Source of the DNA: Alphaproteobacteria bacterium
GTDB taxonomy: Bacteria > Pseudomonadota > Alphaproteobacteria > Micropepsales > Micropepsaceae
Length of the DNA stretch: 41,943 nt
Direction: 5' to 3'
Assembly (NCBI GenBank): GCA_025361185.1
Contig: JANYAR010000005.1
Span: 1-41,943 of the forward strand
The position numbers were made by a program, and so were the translations under genes. Within the stretch, counting starts at the first letter, position 1, and each line of letters begins with the position of its first letter. Under the pieces are notes generated by a model. The model had not been told where the DNA came from and ran no database searches. It was given only the letters and a program-made list of their open reading frames with translations. Shown here in pieces: positions 32,083 through 41,097 of the stretch.

Positions 32083-34727
32083 CGCGCACCACTTGTCCCT
32101 ATTGCGGCGTCGGATGTGGGCTGGCCGTTGTTGACGGTGTGCCGGTGGGCGATGTTGCGCATCCCGCCAATTTCGGGCGGCTGTGCTCGAAGGGCGCGGC
32201 GCTGAAGGATACGCTCTCCCTGCCCGACCGGCTCAACGTACCGATGATGGGTGGCCGCGAAGTCAGCTGGGACCAGGCGCTGGGCACCATCGCGGCCGAA
32301 TTCATGCGCATCCGCGCCGAGCATGGACCGGATGCGATCGCGTTCTATGTCTCCGGACAATTCCTCACGGAAGACTATTATGTCGCCAACAAGCTGATGA
32401 AGGGCTTCATCGGGTCGGGCAACATCGATACCAATTCGCGGCTGTGCATGTCCTCGTCGGTAGCGGGCCATGTGCGCGCCTTCGGCGAAGATGTGGTGCC
32501 GGGCTGCTATGACGATCTGGAGGAAGCCGATCTGGTCATCCAGGTCGGCAGTAATATGGCTTGGTGCCATCCCGTTCTTTATCAGCGCATGATGGCGGCC
32601 CGGGAGAAACGCGGTACCAAGGTCGTCACCATCGATCCCCGCCGCACGGCAACAGCCGAGACCGCCGATCTGCACCTGGCGCTGGCGCCCGGCGCCGATG
32701 TCATGTTGTGGAGCGGGCTGCTGGTTTATCTCGCCAATCACAATGTGCTCGACCGCGAATGGATCCTGCGCCATGTGTCGGGCTTCGAGGAAGCACTGGA
32801 AGCTGCCCGTAATGCGGCGCCCTCCATCGCCTTTGTGGCTGCGGCAGCCGACCTGCGAATGGAAGATGTCCGCGCATTCTATGAAATGTTCGCCGGTACG
32901 GAACGGGTGGTGACGCTCTATTCCCAGGGCGTCAATCAATCCTCCAGCGGCACCGACAAGGTCAACGCCATTCTCAATTGCCATCTGGCGACCGCGCGCA
33001 TTGGGCGTCCCGGCATGGGCCCCTTCTCCCTCACCGGCCAACCCAACGCCATGGGCGGGCGCGAGGTGGGCGGACTGGCCAACCAGCTCGCCGCTCATAT
33101 GGGTTTCACGCCCAAGGACATCGATCGGGTGGGACGCTTCTGGCAATCGCCGCAGATGGCGGCCAAGCCGGGTTTCAAGGCGGTCGATCTGTTCGAAGCG
33201 GTGGGCGATGGAAGAGTGAAAGCGGTGTGGATCGCCGCCACCAATCCGGCGGATTCCATGCCCCGCGCCGGCCAAGTGCGCGAGGCGCTGAAGAAATGCC
33301 CGCTGGTGATTGTCGCCGACGCCTGGCCCACCGATACCACCGCGCTCGCCCATATCGTGCTGCCCGCCACCAGCTGGGCCGAGAAAGACGGCACCGTCAC
33401 CAATTCCGAGCGCTGCATCTCGCGCCAGCGCGCCTTTCGCGCCGGGCCCGGCCAAGCCCGCCCGGACTGGTGGATGTTCGCCGAGGTCGGCCGCCGCATG
33501 GGATGGGACAAGGCTTTTGCCTGGCCGGGGCCCGCCGATGTCTTCCGCGAACATGCCGCTTTGTCGGCCTTTGAAAACAACGGCGCGCGCGTGTTCAATC
33601 TGGGCGGGCTGGCCGATATCGACGACGCCGCCTATGACGACCTGCCGCCCGTGCAATGGCCTGTCCCCAAGCCGGGCATGGGTGTGACCGGACCCCGGCT
33701 GTTCGCGCGCGGCGGCTTTTCCACGCCGGATAAACGCGCCCGCATGGTGCCGCTGCAATTGCGGGCCGAAGAAGATGTGGCGGCCTTCTCGCTCACCCTC
33801 AATACCGGGCGCATTCGCGATCAGTGGCACACCATGACCCGCACCGGACGGGTTCCCCATCTGATGACCCATATCCCGGGGCCCAGCATCGCTTTGCATC
33901 CCCGCGACGCCGCCGCGCGCGGCATCGCCGACAAGGGCCTGGTGCGCATCGAGAACGAGCATGGATCGGTGGTCATGCGTGCCGCACTGGACGAAGGCGT
34001 GCGGCCGGGCGATGTGTTCGCGCCCATGCACTGGACCGATCAATTCACCTCATCAGGCCCGATCGGCCGGCTGGTGCATTCGGTGACCGACCCCATATCG
34101 GGCCAGCCGGACCTCAAGGGCACAAAAGTGCGCATCGCGGCAATCGCCGAATCCTGGCGCGGGCATCTTTTGCGCTTGACCGGCGGCGAGCCCGAGCTCA
34201 GCGAAGCTTTGTGGTGGTCCAAGGCCCAGATCAATAGCGGATTTTCCTTCGAATTGGCGGGCTGGCATCCCCTGCAGCAGGAGGTCCATTCCGAAGGCGT
34301 GCTGCGGCGCCTGCTGCGGATTTCCGCCGACGCGGAACTGGTCTCCTATTCCGATCCGCGCAAGGCGATGTTCCGCTATGCCGGTATCCTGCATGGCCAG
34401 CTCGCGGCCTGTATCTTTTTCGGGCCGCCCGGCGCGGATTTCACCGGTGTGGAACAGGCCAAAAATCTGCTGGGCAAGGACATCTCGCCGATGGAGCGCA
34501 TTGCGCTCTTGGCGGGCAGCACTGGACGCGGCGAAAAGCCGGTCAAGACCATCTGCTCCTGTTTTGCCGTCAGCGAGGAGAAAATCCTTACCGCCATCAG
34601 GAGCGAAGGCCTGACCACGCCGGCCCAGATCGGGGCCAGGCTGAAGGCCGGCACCAATTGCGGCTCCTGCATTCCCGAATTGAAGAAGTTGTTGCATTCT
34701 GTTCCCGCCTTGAACGCGGCGGAATAG
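32079..34727 (+). CDS. nasC: Assimilatory nitrate reductase catalytic subunit
   Basis: The 882-residue Mo-bisMGD enzyme reduces nitrate to nitrite. The N-terminal [4Fe-4S] site is CPYCGVGC (Cys6, 9, 13) with Cys36 in GRLCSKG; Cys123 in TNSRLCMSSS is the expected Mo ligand. The MGD regions read VIQVGSNMAWCHPVLYQR, TIDPRRT, GQPNAMGGREVGG, HIVLPATSWAEKDGT and HWTDQF. A BFD-type [2Fe-2S] domain ends the protein (ICSCFAVSEEKI...NCGSC, about 822-868), as in NasA/NasC enzymes that take electrons from a ferredoxin-like partner. The GTG at 32079 overlaps the nirD stop by four bases; TTG 32073 is the alternative. Called nasA in Klebsiella naming. Confidence 0.95.
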   Translation: MTRTTCPYCGVGCGLAVVDGVPVGDVAHPANFGRLCSKGAALKDTLSLPDRLNVPMMGGREVSWDQALGTIAAEFMRIRAEHGPDAIAFYVSGQFLTEDYYVANKLMKGFIGSGNIDTNSRLCMSSSVAGHVRAFGEDVVPGCYDDLEEADLVIQVGSNMAWCHPVLYQRMMAAREKRGTKVVTIDPRRTATAETADLHLALAPGADVMLWSGLLVYLANHNVLDREWILRHVSGFEEALEAARNAAPSIAFVAAAADLRMEDVRAFYEMFAGTERVVTLYSQGVNQSSSGTDKVNAILNCHLATARIGRPGMGPFSLTGQPNAMGGREVGGLANQLAAHMGFTPKDIDRVGRFWQSPQMAAKPGFKAVDLFEAVGDGRVKAVWIAATNPADSMPRAGQVREALKKCPLVIVADAWPTDTTALAHIVLPATSWAEKDGTVTNSERCISRQRAFRAGPGQARPDWWMFAEVGRRMGWDKAFAWPGPADVFREHAALSAFENNGARVFNLGGLADIDDAAYDDLPPVQWPVPKPGMGVTGPRLFARGGFSTPDKRARMVPLQLRAEEDVAAFSLTLNTGRIRDQWHTMTRTGRVPHLMTHIPGPSIALHPRDAAARGIADKGLVRIENEHGSVVMRAALDEGVRPGDVFAPMHWTDQFTSSGPIGRLVHSVTDPISGQPDLKGTKVRIAAIAESWRGHLLRLTGGEPELSEALWWSKAQINSGFSFELAGWHPLQQEVHSEGVLRRLLRISADAELVSYSDPRKAMFRYAGILHGQLAACIFFGPPGADFTGVEQAKNLLGKDISPMERIALLAGSTGRGEKPVKTICSCFAVSEEKILTAIRSEGLTTPAQIGARLKAGTNCGSCIPELKKLLHSVPALNAAE

Positions 34728-34730
34728 AAT

Positions 34731-35543
34731 ATGGGCGCACTTGACGGTTTGACGATCCTGGTGCCGGAAAGCCGCGAGCTGGATTTGTTCGCCGGCATGC
34801 TGGAGGCACACGGCGCCCAGGCGTTGCGCTGCCCCCTGGTGCAGATTGCCGATCTGGACGATCCCGGCGAGGCCGTGGCGTGGATCGACGCGATGATCGC
34901 CGCGCCCTTCGATTTCACGGTTTTTTTGACCGGAGAAGGCCTGCGCAAACTGCTCACCCTGAGCGGGCCGCGACGCGACGCCCTGATAAAGGCCTTGGAA
35001 AAAACCAAAACCATCACCCGCGGACCAAAACCGGCCCGGGCGCTGCGCGAAATCGGCCTGTCTCCCACCCTGGCGGCCCTGGAGCCGACTTCCCAGGGCG
35101 TTCTGCAAATGCTGGAAAAGGAGCGCCTGCCGGGAAAGCGCATCGGCGTGCAGCTTTACCCCGGCGACGGCGCAGGTGCGCTGGTCGAAGCGCTACGCCG
35201 CCACGGCGCGGTGGTGTTTGCGGTGACACCATACCGCTATATCACCCAGACGGAATCTGAAAAGGTCGCCGACGCGATCCGCGACCTCGCGGCCGGCAAG
35301 ATCGGCATGATCGCCTTTACCTCCTCGCCCCAGATCGAGCGCCTGTTCGCGGTGGCCAAGGAATTCGGGCTGATGCTGGAGCTGACGCAAGGCTTATCGC
35401 GCACCCAGATCGCCGCCATCGGCCCGGTGGTGGAAAGTGCTTTGTCGGCACATGGGCTTTCCAGCGCCATCCGGCCCGCCGCCAGCTTTCACCTCAAGCC
35501 GATGGTCAAGGCGATTTGCGAAGCCTGGAGCAAGCAACCATGA
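34731..35543 (+). CDS. Uroporphyrinogen-III synthase (HemD-like)
   Basis: The 270-residue protein matches the HemD fold: GLTILVPESRELDLFAGMLEAHG at the start, FDFTVFLTGEGLRKLL, a linker, then GKRIGVQLYPGDGAGALVEALRRHGAVVFAVTPYRY and MIAFTSSPQIERLFAVA, with AAIGPVVESALSAHGL near the end. It makes the common precursor of siroheme and haem. Between nitrate reductase and mobA, only three bases after the former, it most likely serves siroheme supply for NirB. A general hemD may exist elsewhere. No siroheme synthase (cysG or cobA) is present in the window. Sequence identity within this family is low, so the call rests on motifs and context. Confidence 0.82.
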   Translation: MGALDGLTILVPESRELDLFAGMLEAHGAQALRCPLVQIADLDDPGEAVAWIDAMIAAPFDFTVFLTGEGLRKLLTLSGPRRDALIKALEKTKTITRGPKPARALREIGLSPTLAALEPTSQGVLQMLEKERLPGKRIGVQLYPGDGAGALVEALRRHGAVVFAVTPYRYITQTESEKVADAIRDLAAGKIGMIAFTSSPQIERLFAVAKEFGLMLELTQGLSRTQIAAIGPVVESALSAHGLSSAIRPAASFHLKPMVKAICEAWSKQP

Positions 35544-36172
35544 AGCCGCCATCCGTCATATTGGCGGGCGGCCGCTCCACGCGCATGGGGGGCGGCGACA
35601 AATGCCTTCTGCCTGTGGCTGGAACACCCCTGATCGCGCGTGTCCTGACCGCAATAACACCGCAGACCAGCGATATATTGATCAATACCAACAGCGATCC
35701 CAGACCGTTCCTGAAATTCGGCCAGCCTGTTTTGCCCGACGCCATTGCCGGCTTCCAGGGGCCATTGGCCGGCATTCTGACCGGCATGCTGTGGTCTCGC
35801 CGCCGTCACCCCCGTCAGGCCCATCTTCTGACGGTCGCAAGCGATGTGCCGTTCCTCCCCCGCGATCTGGTGACGCTTCTGTCACAGTCGCTGGCCGATC
35901 AGCGCGCCGACATCGCGATTGCCAGCAGCCCGCTAGGCACCCAGCCGACGATCGGACTATGGCCCGTGGACCTGGCGGACCGGCTGGAACATGACCTGAT
36001 GGAGACCAATATCCGTTCCCTGCATCAATGGATCGGCGGCTTTCGGGTTGCCCAGGCGGAATTTTCTTCCGAGGCGCTGGTGAATTTCAACACGCCGGCC
36101 GATTTGGCCGCCTATCATGAAAATGACGCCGGTGGTTCCGCGCGCAGGGTGGTTGCGGCGGGCGTTACTTGA
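35540..36172 (+). CDS. mobA: Molybdenum cofactor guanylyltransferase MobA
   Basis: MobA joins GMP to molybdopterin to give the guanine dinucleotide form used by nitrate reductase. The 210-residue protein starts SVILAGGRSTRMGGGDKCLLPVAG, the GTP-binding loop with its Lys, has VASDVPFLPRDL with the metal-binding Asp, and ends VNFNTPADLAAYHE. ATG 35540 overlaps the hemD stop by four bases (ATGA). As last gene of the plus-strand operon it ties cofactor finishing to enzyme expression. Its stop lies in a 12-bp duplication shared with the convergent gene. Confidence 0.95.
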   Translation: MKPPSVILAGGRSTRMGGGDKCLLPVAGTPLIARVLTAITPQTSDILINTNSDPRPFLKFGQPVLPDAIAGFQGPLAGILTGMLWSRRRHPRQAHLLTVASDVPFLPRDLVTLLSQSLADQRADIAIASSPLGTQPTIGLWPVDLADRLEHDLMETNIRSLHQWIGGFRVAQAEFSSEALVNFNTPADLAAYHENDAGGSARRVVAAGVT

Positions 36173-36190
36173 TCTTTCACTTGATCTTTC
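36167..36190. repeat. 12-bp tandem duplication across convergent stop codons
   Basis: ACTTGATCTTTC occurs twice without a gap. The first copy contains the mobA stop (plus strand) and part of the stop of the PLP-protein gene (minus strand, 36177-36179). Collapsing the repeat would keep both reading frames and stops, so it is probably recent slippage. No terminator hairpin is obvious here. Confidence 0.7.
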
Positions 36191-37262
36191 CTCGGCCCGC
36201 CACTTTCCAGACAGCTTCCACCTGACCTTTGCGCAGGGCGACAATTTCCTCATGAAGGTGCACGGTGGTATCGGTGTACCCCGCGACAAGCTCGACGTGG
36301 TCGCCGATCCGGGGCGTGTCGCTGGGCGTATCCAGTTCCAGTTGCGCATGCTCCGCCGAAAGCCGCAACTCCCGCACGCCCGGCACATTCAAGGCGCGCG
36401 GAACGGCGGCCTCGATGCTCATCGCCTTGCGCCCCGCATCCAGGATGATGCGGGTCGGCGTCGGCCTGCTGGTCACCGTGGCGAGAATGGTCAGAGAAAC
36501 CGGCATATCGACATTATAGTGCCCGCGATAATGCTCATCGCTCATCACTGCCCCACCCACCTGCACTTCCGTGACGCCGGGCTGCTTGACGCAATAGTGA
36601 AATGTTCCGGTTCCGCCGCAGCTGACGATCTGCATGTCATGGCCTGCCCGCCGGCATTGATCCGCGCTTGCGGTCAAAAACCCGATGGCGGCTGCCACCG
36701 CTTTCTCCTTGGCAAGCGGATCGGCGATGGCCGTGGTGTGGGCTTCCCAGCCCATCACGCCGACAAGGCGCAAATTGGGATGCTGGCCAATTTCCGCGGC
36801 TATCGCCAAGACCGGCCCTCCCGGTTCAACGCCGGCCCGGTTCATGCCCGTGTTCACCTCAATGACGACACGCAAATCCTTGCCGCTTTGCCATGCGGCC
36901 TTTGCCAGCTCCAAGATATTTTCCCGGCTATCCACCGCGACGATTGCGTCGGCCGTATCCAACAACCGCATCAAACGCGCAACCTTGATGGCGCCGACAA
37001 TCTGGTTGGCGATCAAAATATCTCTGATGCCGCCCGCCGCCAGAACTTCCGCTTCACCGAGTTTGGCGCACGTAATGCCGATTGCGCCCGCCGCGAGCTG
37101 CTTGCGGGCGATTTCCAGCGTCTTGTGGCCCTTGAAATGCGGCCGCCAGGCCACGCCATGGGCTCGGCAGGTCTGCGCGATATGGGCAATGTTGGCTTCC
37201 AGCACATCCAGATCGATCAGAAGCGCCGGCGTGTCCAGCAGGGATTTTGGCGGCTGGCTCAT
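36177..37262 (-). CDS. D-threonine aldolase/D-serine dehydratase-like PLP enzyme
   Basis: The 361-residue protein has the alanine-racemase-type PLP barrel of the DSD1/D-threonine aldolase family. The PLP Lys is expected in RPHFKGHKT (Lys44); VVIEVNTGMNRAGVEPG, GVMGWEAHT, VSCGGTGTFHYC and EVQVGGAVMSDEHYR fit the family. These enzymes normally bind zinc with a His and a Cys in a C-terminal HxC motif (often NHxC before a segment like xxNLH). Here that place reads AGYTDTTVHLHEEIV, with Tyr and Asp instead. Activity may therefore be altered. ATG 37262 overlaps the hyuB stop by four bases, so it is coupled to hyuAB and the dehydratase upstream. Confidence 0.8.
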   Translation of the reverse strand: MSQPPKSLLDTPALLIDLDVLEANIAHIAQTCRAHGVAWRPHFKGHKTLEIARKQLAAGAIGITCAKLGEAEVLAAGGIRDILIANQIVGAIKVARLMRLLDTADAIVAVDSRENILELAKAAWQSGKDLRVVIEVNTGMNRAGVEPGGPVLAIAAEIGQHPNLRLVGVMGWEAHTTAIADPLAKEKAVAAAIGFLTASADQCRRAGHDMQIVSCGGTGTFHYCVKQPGVTEVQVGGAVMSDEHYRGHYNVDMPVSLTILATVTSRPTPTRIILDAGRKAMSIEAAVPRALNVPGVRELRLSAEHAQLELDTPSDTPRIGDHVELVAGYTDTTVHLHEEIVALRKGQVEAVWKVAGRGKIK

Positions 37263-38992
37263 TCGGCGGCGCGGTGTTTCAAACGCAACCGGCTTGTCGC
37301 GGCCATATCCAGCGCACCGTCGGCGGTTACCGCCACGCCATAATCCCTGGCGGCACTCTGGATTGAGATTTTTTCATCAGTCACGTCCTCCAGAACTTTT
37401 TCGGGCGCACGCTCAAAGGGATCGCCCCAGCCTCCACCGCCCGCAAGTTCGGCGCGATAGCATTCTCCGCGCTTGAAGCTGCGCATGAATTTTCCCGGCA
37501 GCGCGCTTGTCTGGCCCTCAAACCCGCGCAGCGTGTTGCCGGCATTGGCCCCGGGGCTTCCGCCCTTCAGGCCATAGGGGCGGAATTTCTGGCGATCGCT
37601 TCGAACCTGCAGCACCGCTTCATCGACCCCGACAAGACGATACTCGCGCACCAGTCCGAGCCCGCCCCGGAACTTGCCCGGGCCGCAGGAGTCCTGGCGA
37701 AAGCCATATTCCTCGATCCGAATGGGCTGTTCGCGCTCGACGATTTCCACCGGCGTGTTGGAATAATTCACCGCCAGGGACGACAAGGCATCGATGGCGT
37801 CCTTGTCGGGACGTCCGCCCCAGGTCCCGAACAAAAATTCCAGCAGCACAAAGGGGCGCTTTTCCACATAGCCGGCGATGGTCACGCCAAAATCGCCTTG
37901 GGCGCCGCAAGCGAAAACTTTTTGCGGCAACATGCTGGCGAGCGCGCCCCATATCGCTTCGGTGACCCGCATCGAGGTCAGCCCCCGCGCCGCCACTGGT
38001 GCCGGCGAGGTCGGGTTTACGATCGAGCCCGGCTCGGCAATCACCCGGATCGGCCGCATGAAGCCCGAATTGGTGGGAACATTCGGTCCCACAACCGAAC
38101 GCAGGCAGGCATAGACACAGGACTGGGTCATGGCGATCGGCAGATTGATCGACCCCTTGACCTGGCGGGACGTGCCGGTGAAATCAACGGTGATATCGGT
38201 GCCGTTTTTTATCACCTTGGCCGCCAGCCGGATCGGGTCTTCGCTGAAGCCGTCATCGTCCAGAAAATCCTCGAACTCCCAGGCCCCATCGGGGAACGCG
38301 GAAAACTCCGCCCGCGTCAGGGCCTCCGAATAATCCAGCAGCTTCGCCATGTCGGCGGCGATCGTGTCCGCGCCGTGTTTTTTCGCCAGCGCGATCAAGC
38401 CCCGTTCGCCGCGCGTGCAGGCTGCGATGGTCGCCTGGACATCACCGATCACCGTATCGGGGACACGCACATTCAGCCGCAGAATATCAAAGAACGCCTC
38501 GACCGGCTTTCCCTGGTCGATGACGCGCAGCGGCGGAATCCGCAAGCCCTCCTGGAATATCTCGGTATTGTCGCAGGCATTGCCGCCGGCAACGCGCCCG
38601 CCGATATCGGTCTGGTGCCCGATGGCCGCGGCGAAGGCCAGCAGCTTGTCTTCGTAAAAAATCGGCTTGAAGATAAAGATATCGGGAAGATGCAGCCCGC
38701 TGCCGACATAGGGATCGTTCAGCGCAAAGACATCGCCGGGATGGATTTGCCCTGCAAATTTCTCCAGCACCGTCGCCAGCGTCGGCGGAAAGGACCCCAT
38801 ATGAACTGGCAGGCAAAGGCCCTGCGCGATCAGATTGCCCTTCAAATCCAGCAGGCCGGTGGAAAAATCCATCGCCTCCTTGATCACCGAGGAGCGTGCG
38901 GTACGCACAACCGTCGCCGCCATTTCGTCCGCGATGGCGGCGAACGCGTTCTTCATCAATTCCAGGCGGATCGGATCGTTGGTCGCAGCCAT
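37259..38992 (-). CDS. hyuB: Hydantoinase B/oxoprolinase family subunit
   Basis: The 577-residue HyuB-type protein belongs to the family shared by ATP-dependent N-methylhydantoinase, 5-oxoprolinase and acetone/acetophenone carboxylase. Family stretches are MKNAFAAIADEMAATVVRTARS, GNLIAQGLCLPVHMGSFP, FALNDPYVGSGLHLPDI, AIGHQTDIGGRVAGG (metal-site His), YGFRQDSCGPGKFRGGLG and AGGGGWGDPFERAP. ATG 38992 follows AGGA at seven bases; GTG 39010 would overlap hyuA. It needs HyuA, encoded four bases upstream. Which amide or ketone is acted on cannot be read from the sequence. Confidence 0.92.
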   Translation of the reverse strand: MAATNDPIRLELMKNAFAAIADEMAATVVRTARSSVIKEAMDFSTGLLDLKGNLIAQGLCLPVHMGSFPPTLATVLEKFAGQIHPGDVFALNDPYVGSGLHLPDIFIFKPIFYEDKLLAFAAAIGHQTDIGGRVAGGNACDNTEIFQEGLRIPPLRVIDQGKPVEAFFDILRLNVRVPDTVIGDVQATIAACTRGERGLIALAKKHGADTIAADMAKLLDYSEALTRAEFSAFPDGAWEFEDFLDDDGFSEDPIRLAAKVIKNGTDITVDFTGTSRQVKGSINLPIAMTQSCVYACLRSVVGPNVPTNSGFMRPIRVIAEPGSIVNPTSPAPVAARGLTSMRVTEAIWGALASMLPQKVFACGAQGDFGVTIAGYVEKRPFVLLEFLFGTWGGRPDKDAIDALSSLAVNYSNTPVEIVEREQPIRIEEYGFRQDSCGPGKFRGGLGLVREYRLVGVDEAVLQVRSDRQKFRPYGLKGGSPGANAGNTLRGFEGQTSALPGKFMRSFKRGECYRAELAGGGGWGDPFERAPEKVLEDVTDEKISIQSAARDYGVAVTADGALDMAATSRLRLKHRAAE

Positions 38993-38996
38993 CGGC

Positions 38997-41093
38997 TTAT
39001 CCTGCACCATTCAGGTGGATACGGACAACGCCGGACGTGACGCGAACGCTCGCGTCCGGCGGCACAATGACGGTGGTATCATACTCTTCGACAATCATGG
39101 GGCCCGGCTGCGGCTTTTGCGTTAGCGCGCCGCGCCGGACAACAGGCGTCATGACCCATCCCGGACCGGGTCCGAAATAGACTTGGCGCTCCGCTGGGCC
39201 TGCCCCGGAGACACCGACCCGCAAAGCCGAGGGCGACGGCAAATGGTCCTGCCGGTCCAGGCTGCGGGCCCGCAGGCGAAGGCTGACGATCTGGACCCGT
39301 TCGGTGCGGCTGCAATAGCCATAGCTGCGCTCGTGCTCGAGATGGAATTGTTCAGTAACGTCCGCCAGAATTTGCGCCGAAAGCACGGGCTGCTCGACCG
39401 GGATGCCCAGCTCGGAACTTTGCCCGGCATACCGCATATCCAGCGCGAGCTGCAATTCGCTGCGTTCCGGCGCAACCCCTTCGGCGATCATCATGTCGGA
39501 CGCCTGGCGGTACAGATCCTGAACGCGTTCATTCATGATCTTGTAGTCGATCTTGTCGACATCATGCCAATAGACCGCCACCAGCCGGTGCTGGATGCGC
39601 GCAAACAGCAGCCCCAATGCGCTGAAAACACCCGACGCAGGCGGAACGATAATGTCGGTAATCCCGGCATGGGCCGCCAGGCTCGCGCTATGCACCGCGC
39701 CGTTGCCGCCGAAGGCCACCATGGCAAAATCCGCCGGCGAGCGGCCGATCTCGCTGGACACCGCCTGGATGGCGCGTGTCATGGCCGCATTTGCCACGGC
39801 GTGAATGCCATAGGCCGCCTCATGAATGTCCAGCCCGAGCGGCTTTGCGATATGGGTCTCGATCGCTGTTCGCGCGGCCTCAGCGTCAATGGGCATGTCA
39901 CCGTCCAACAGATGCAACGGGTTGAGAAGTCCCAGCACCACATTGGCATCGGTGACGGTGGGAAGCTTGCCGCCACGCCCGTAACAGGCAGGTCCGGGAT
40001 CGGCGCCGGCGCTCTGCGGTCCCACCCGCAACGCGCCACCCTGATCAATCCAGGCCAGGCTGCCGCCGCCGGCGCCGATCTCGGCCAGATCGATGGTCGG
40101 CGAACGCACCAGATAACCGCCGCCGCCCAGCAGGCGCTGGCCGGCATTGATTCCCGCCCCCACCTCCATCTCATCGGTCAGGCGCGGCTCGCTGTTTTCG
40201 ATCAGGCAGGCCTTGGCGGTGGTGCCCCCCATGTCGAAGGCGATGATATTGGCTTCGCCCAGCATTTCCCCCAACGCGGCTGCGCCGATCGCGCCCGCCG
40301 CGGGTCCGGATTCCACGCAATAGGCCGGAAATTGCCGCGCCGTATCGGCCTTGGCGATCCCCCCCGACGATTGCATCACCATCAGCGGCGCGCGGATGCC
40401 CAGCCGCTTCACGCCGTTTTCAACCGATGCCAGGTAGCGGTCCACCACCGGTTTCACAAAAGCATTCACCACCGTGGTGCTGGTGCGTTCATATTCGCGA
40501 ATCTCGGGCAGAACCTGATGCGAAGCCGAAATCGACAGATGCGGCGCATGCTGGCGCACCAGCTCCAGGACGGCGCGCTCATGGACGGGATTGGCATAGG
40601 CGTGCAACAGGCAGATCGCTACCGAATCCACGTCGTATCGCTGCATTTTTTCAAGCGCCGCGATTACGCTGGCCGGGTTCAGTGGCCGTACAACCTTGCC
40701 ATCGCCGCCCATCCGCTCTTCGATCTCAAATCGCAGGCGGCGCGGCACCAATGGTTTGGGCTTGTCCCAGTCCATATTGTAAAGCTGCGGCATTCTCAGC
40801 CGGGCGATTTCCAGAACGTCGCGAAAGCCCTGGGTGGTGATCAGCGCCACCCGCGCGCCCTTTCCCGTCAGCAAGGCGTTTGTCGCCACGGTGAAGGCAT
40901 GCACCAGACTGCCGACCGAAGCCGGGTCGATCGTCCCATCCCGGAAGAGCCGCTCCAGCCCCTCGGCAATGGCACGGCTGTAATCATCCGGAGTCGACAA
41001 CAGCTTCAGGGTGCGGGCCGAACCATCGGAATTCGATACCACCAGATCGGTAAAAGTACCGCCAACATCTATCGCAATACGATGCAAGATCAT
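38997..41093 (-). CDS. hyuA: Hydantoinase A/oxoprolinase family subunit
   Basis: The 698-residue HyuA-type ATPase subunit has the actin-like fold. IAIDVGGTFTDLVV is the N-terminal phosphate loop, VHAFTVATNALLTGKGARVALITTQGFRDVLEI and EYERTSTTVVNAFVKPVVDRYL are signature regions, FDMGGTTAKACLI is the second phosphate loop and AFGGNGAVHS the third. It provides ATP-driven activation of the substrate for HyuB. It starts four bases after the dehydratase stop, and hyuB starts four bases after its own stop: a compact operon. Whether it acts as hydantoinase, oxoprolinase or carboxylase is open. Confidence 0.92.
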   Translation of the reverse strand: MILHRIAIDVGGTFTDLVVSNSDGSARTLKLLSTPDDYSRAIAEGLERLFRDGTIDPASVGSLVHAFTVATNALLTGKGARVALITTQGFRDVLEIARLRMPQLYNMDWDKPKPLVPRRLRFEIEERMGGDGKVVRPLNPASVIAALEKMQRYDVDSVAICLLHAYANPVHERAVLELVRQHAPHLSISASHQVLPEIREYERTSTTVVNAFVKPVVDRYLASVENGVKRLGIRAPLMVMQSSGGIAKADTARQFPAYCVESGPAAGAIGAAALGEMLGEANIIAFDMGGTTAKACLIENSEPRLTDEMEVGAGINAGQRLLGGGGYLVRSPTIDLAEIGAGGGSLAWIDQGGALRVGPQSAGADPGPACYGRGGKLPTVTDANVVLGLLNPLHLLDGDMPIDAEAARTAIETHIAKPLGLDIHEAAYGIHAVANAAMTRAIQAVSSEIGRSPADFAMVAFGGNGAVHSASLAAHAGITDIIVPPASGVFSALGLLFARIQHRLVAVYWHDVDKIDYKIMNERVQDLYRQASDMMIAEGVAPERSELQLALDMRYAGQSSELGIPVEQPVLSAQILADVTEQFHLEHERSYGYCSRTERVQIVSLRLRARSLDRQDHLPSPSALRVGVSGAGPAERQVYFGPGPGWVMTPVVRRGALTQKPQPGPMIVEEYDTTVIVPPDASVRVTSGVVRIHLNGAG

Positions 41094-41097
41094 TTTT

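Noticed and set aside
32058..34043. A 661-codon open frame on the minus strand
   Set aside because: It is the mirror of the nitrate reductase gene and has no recognisable domain.
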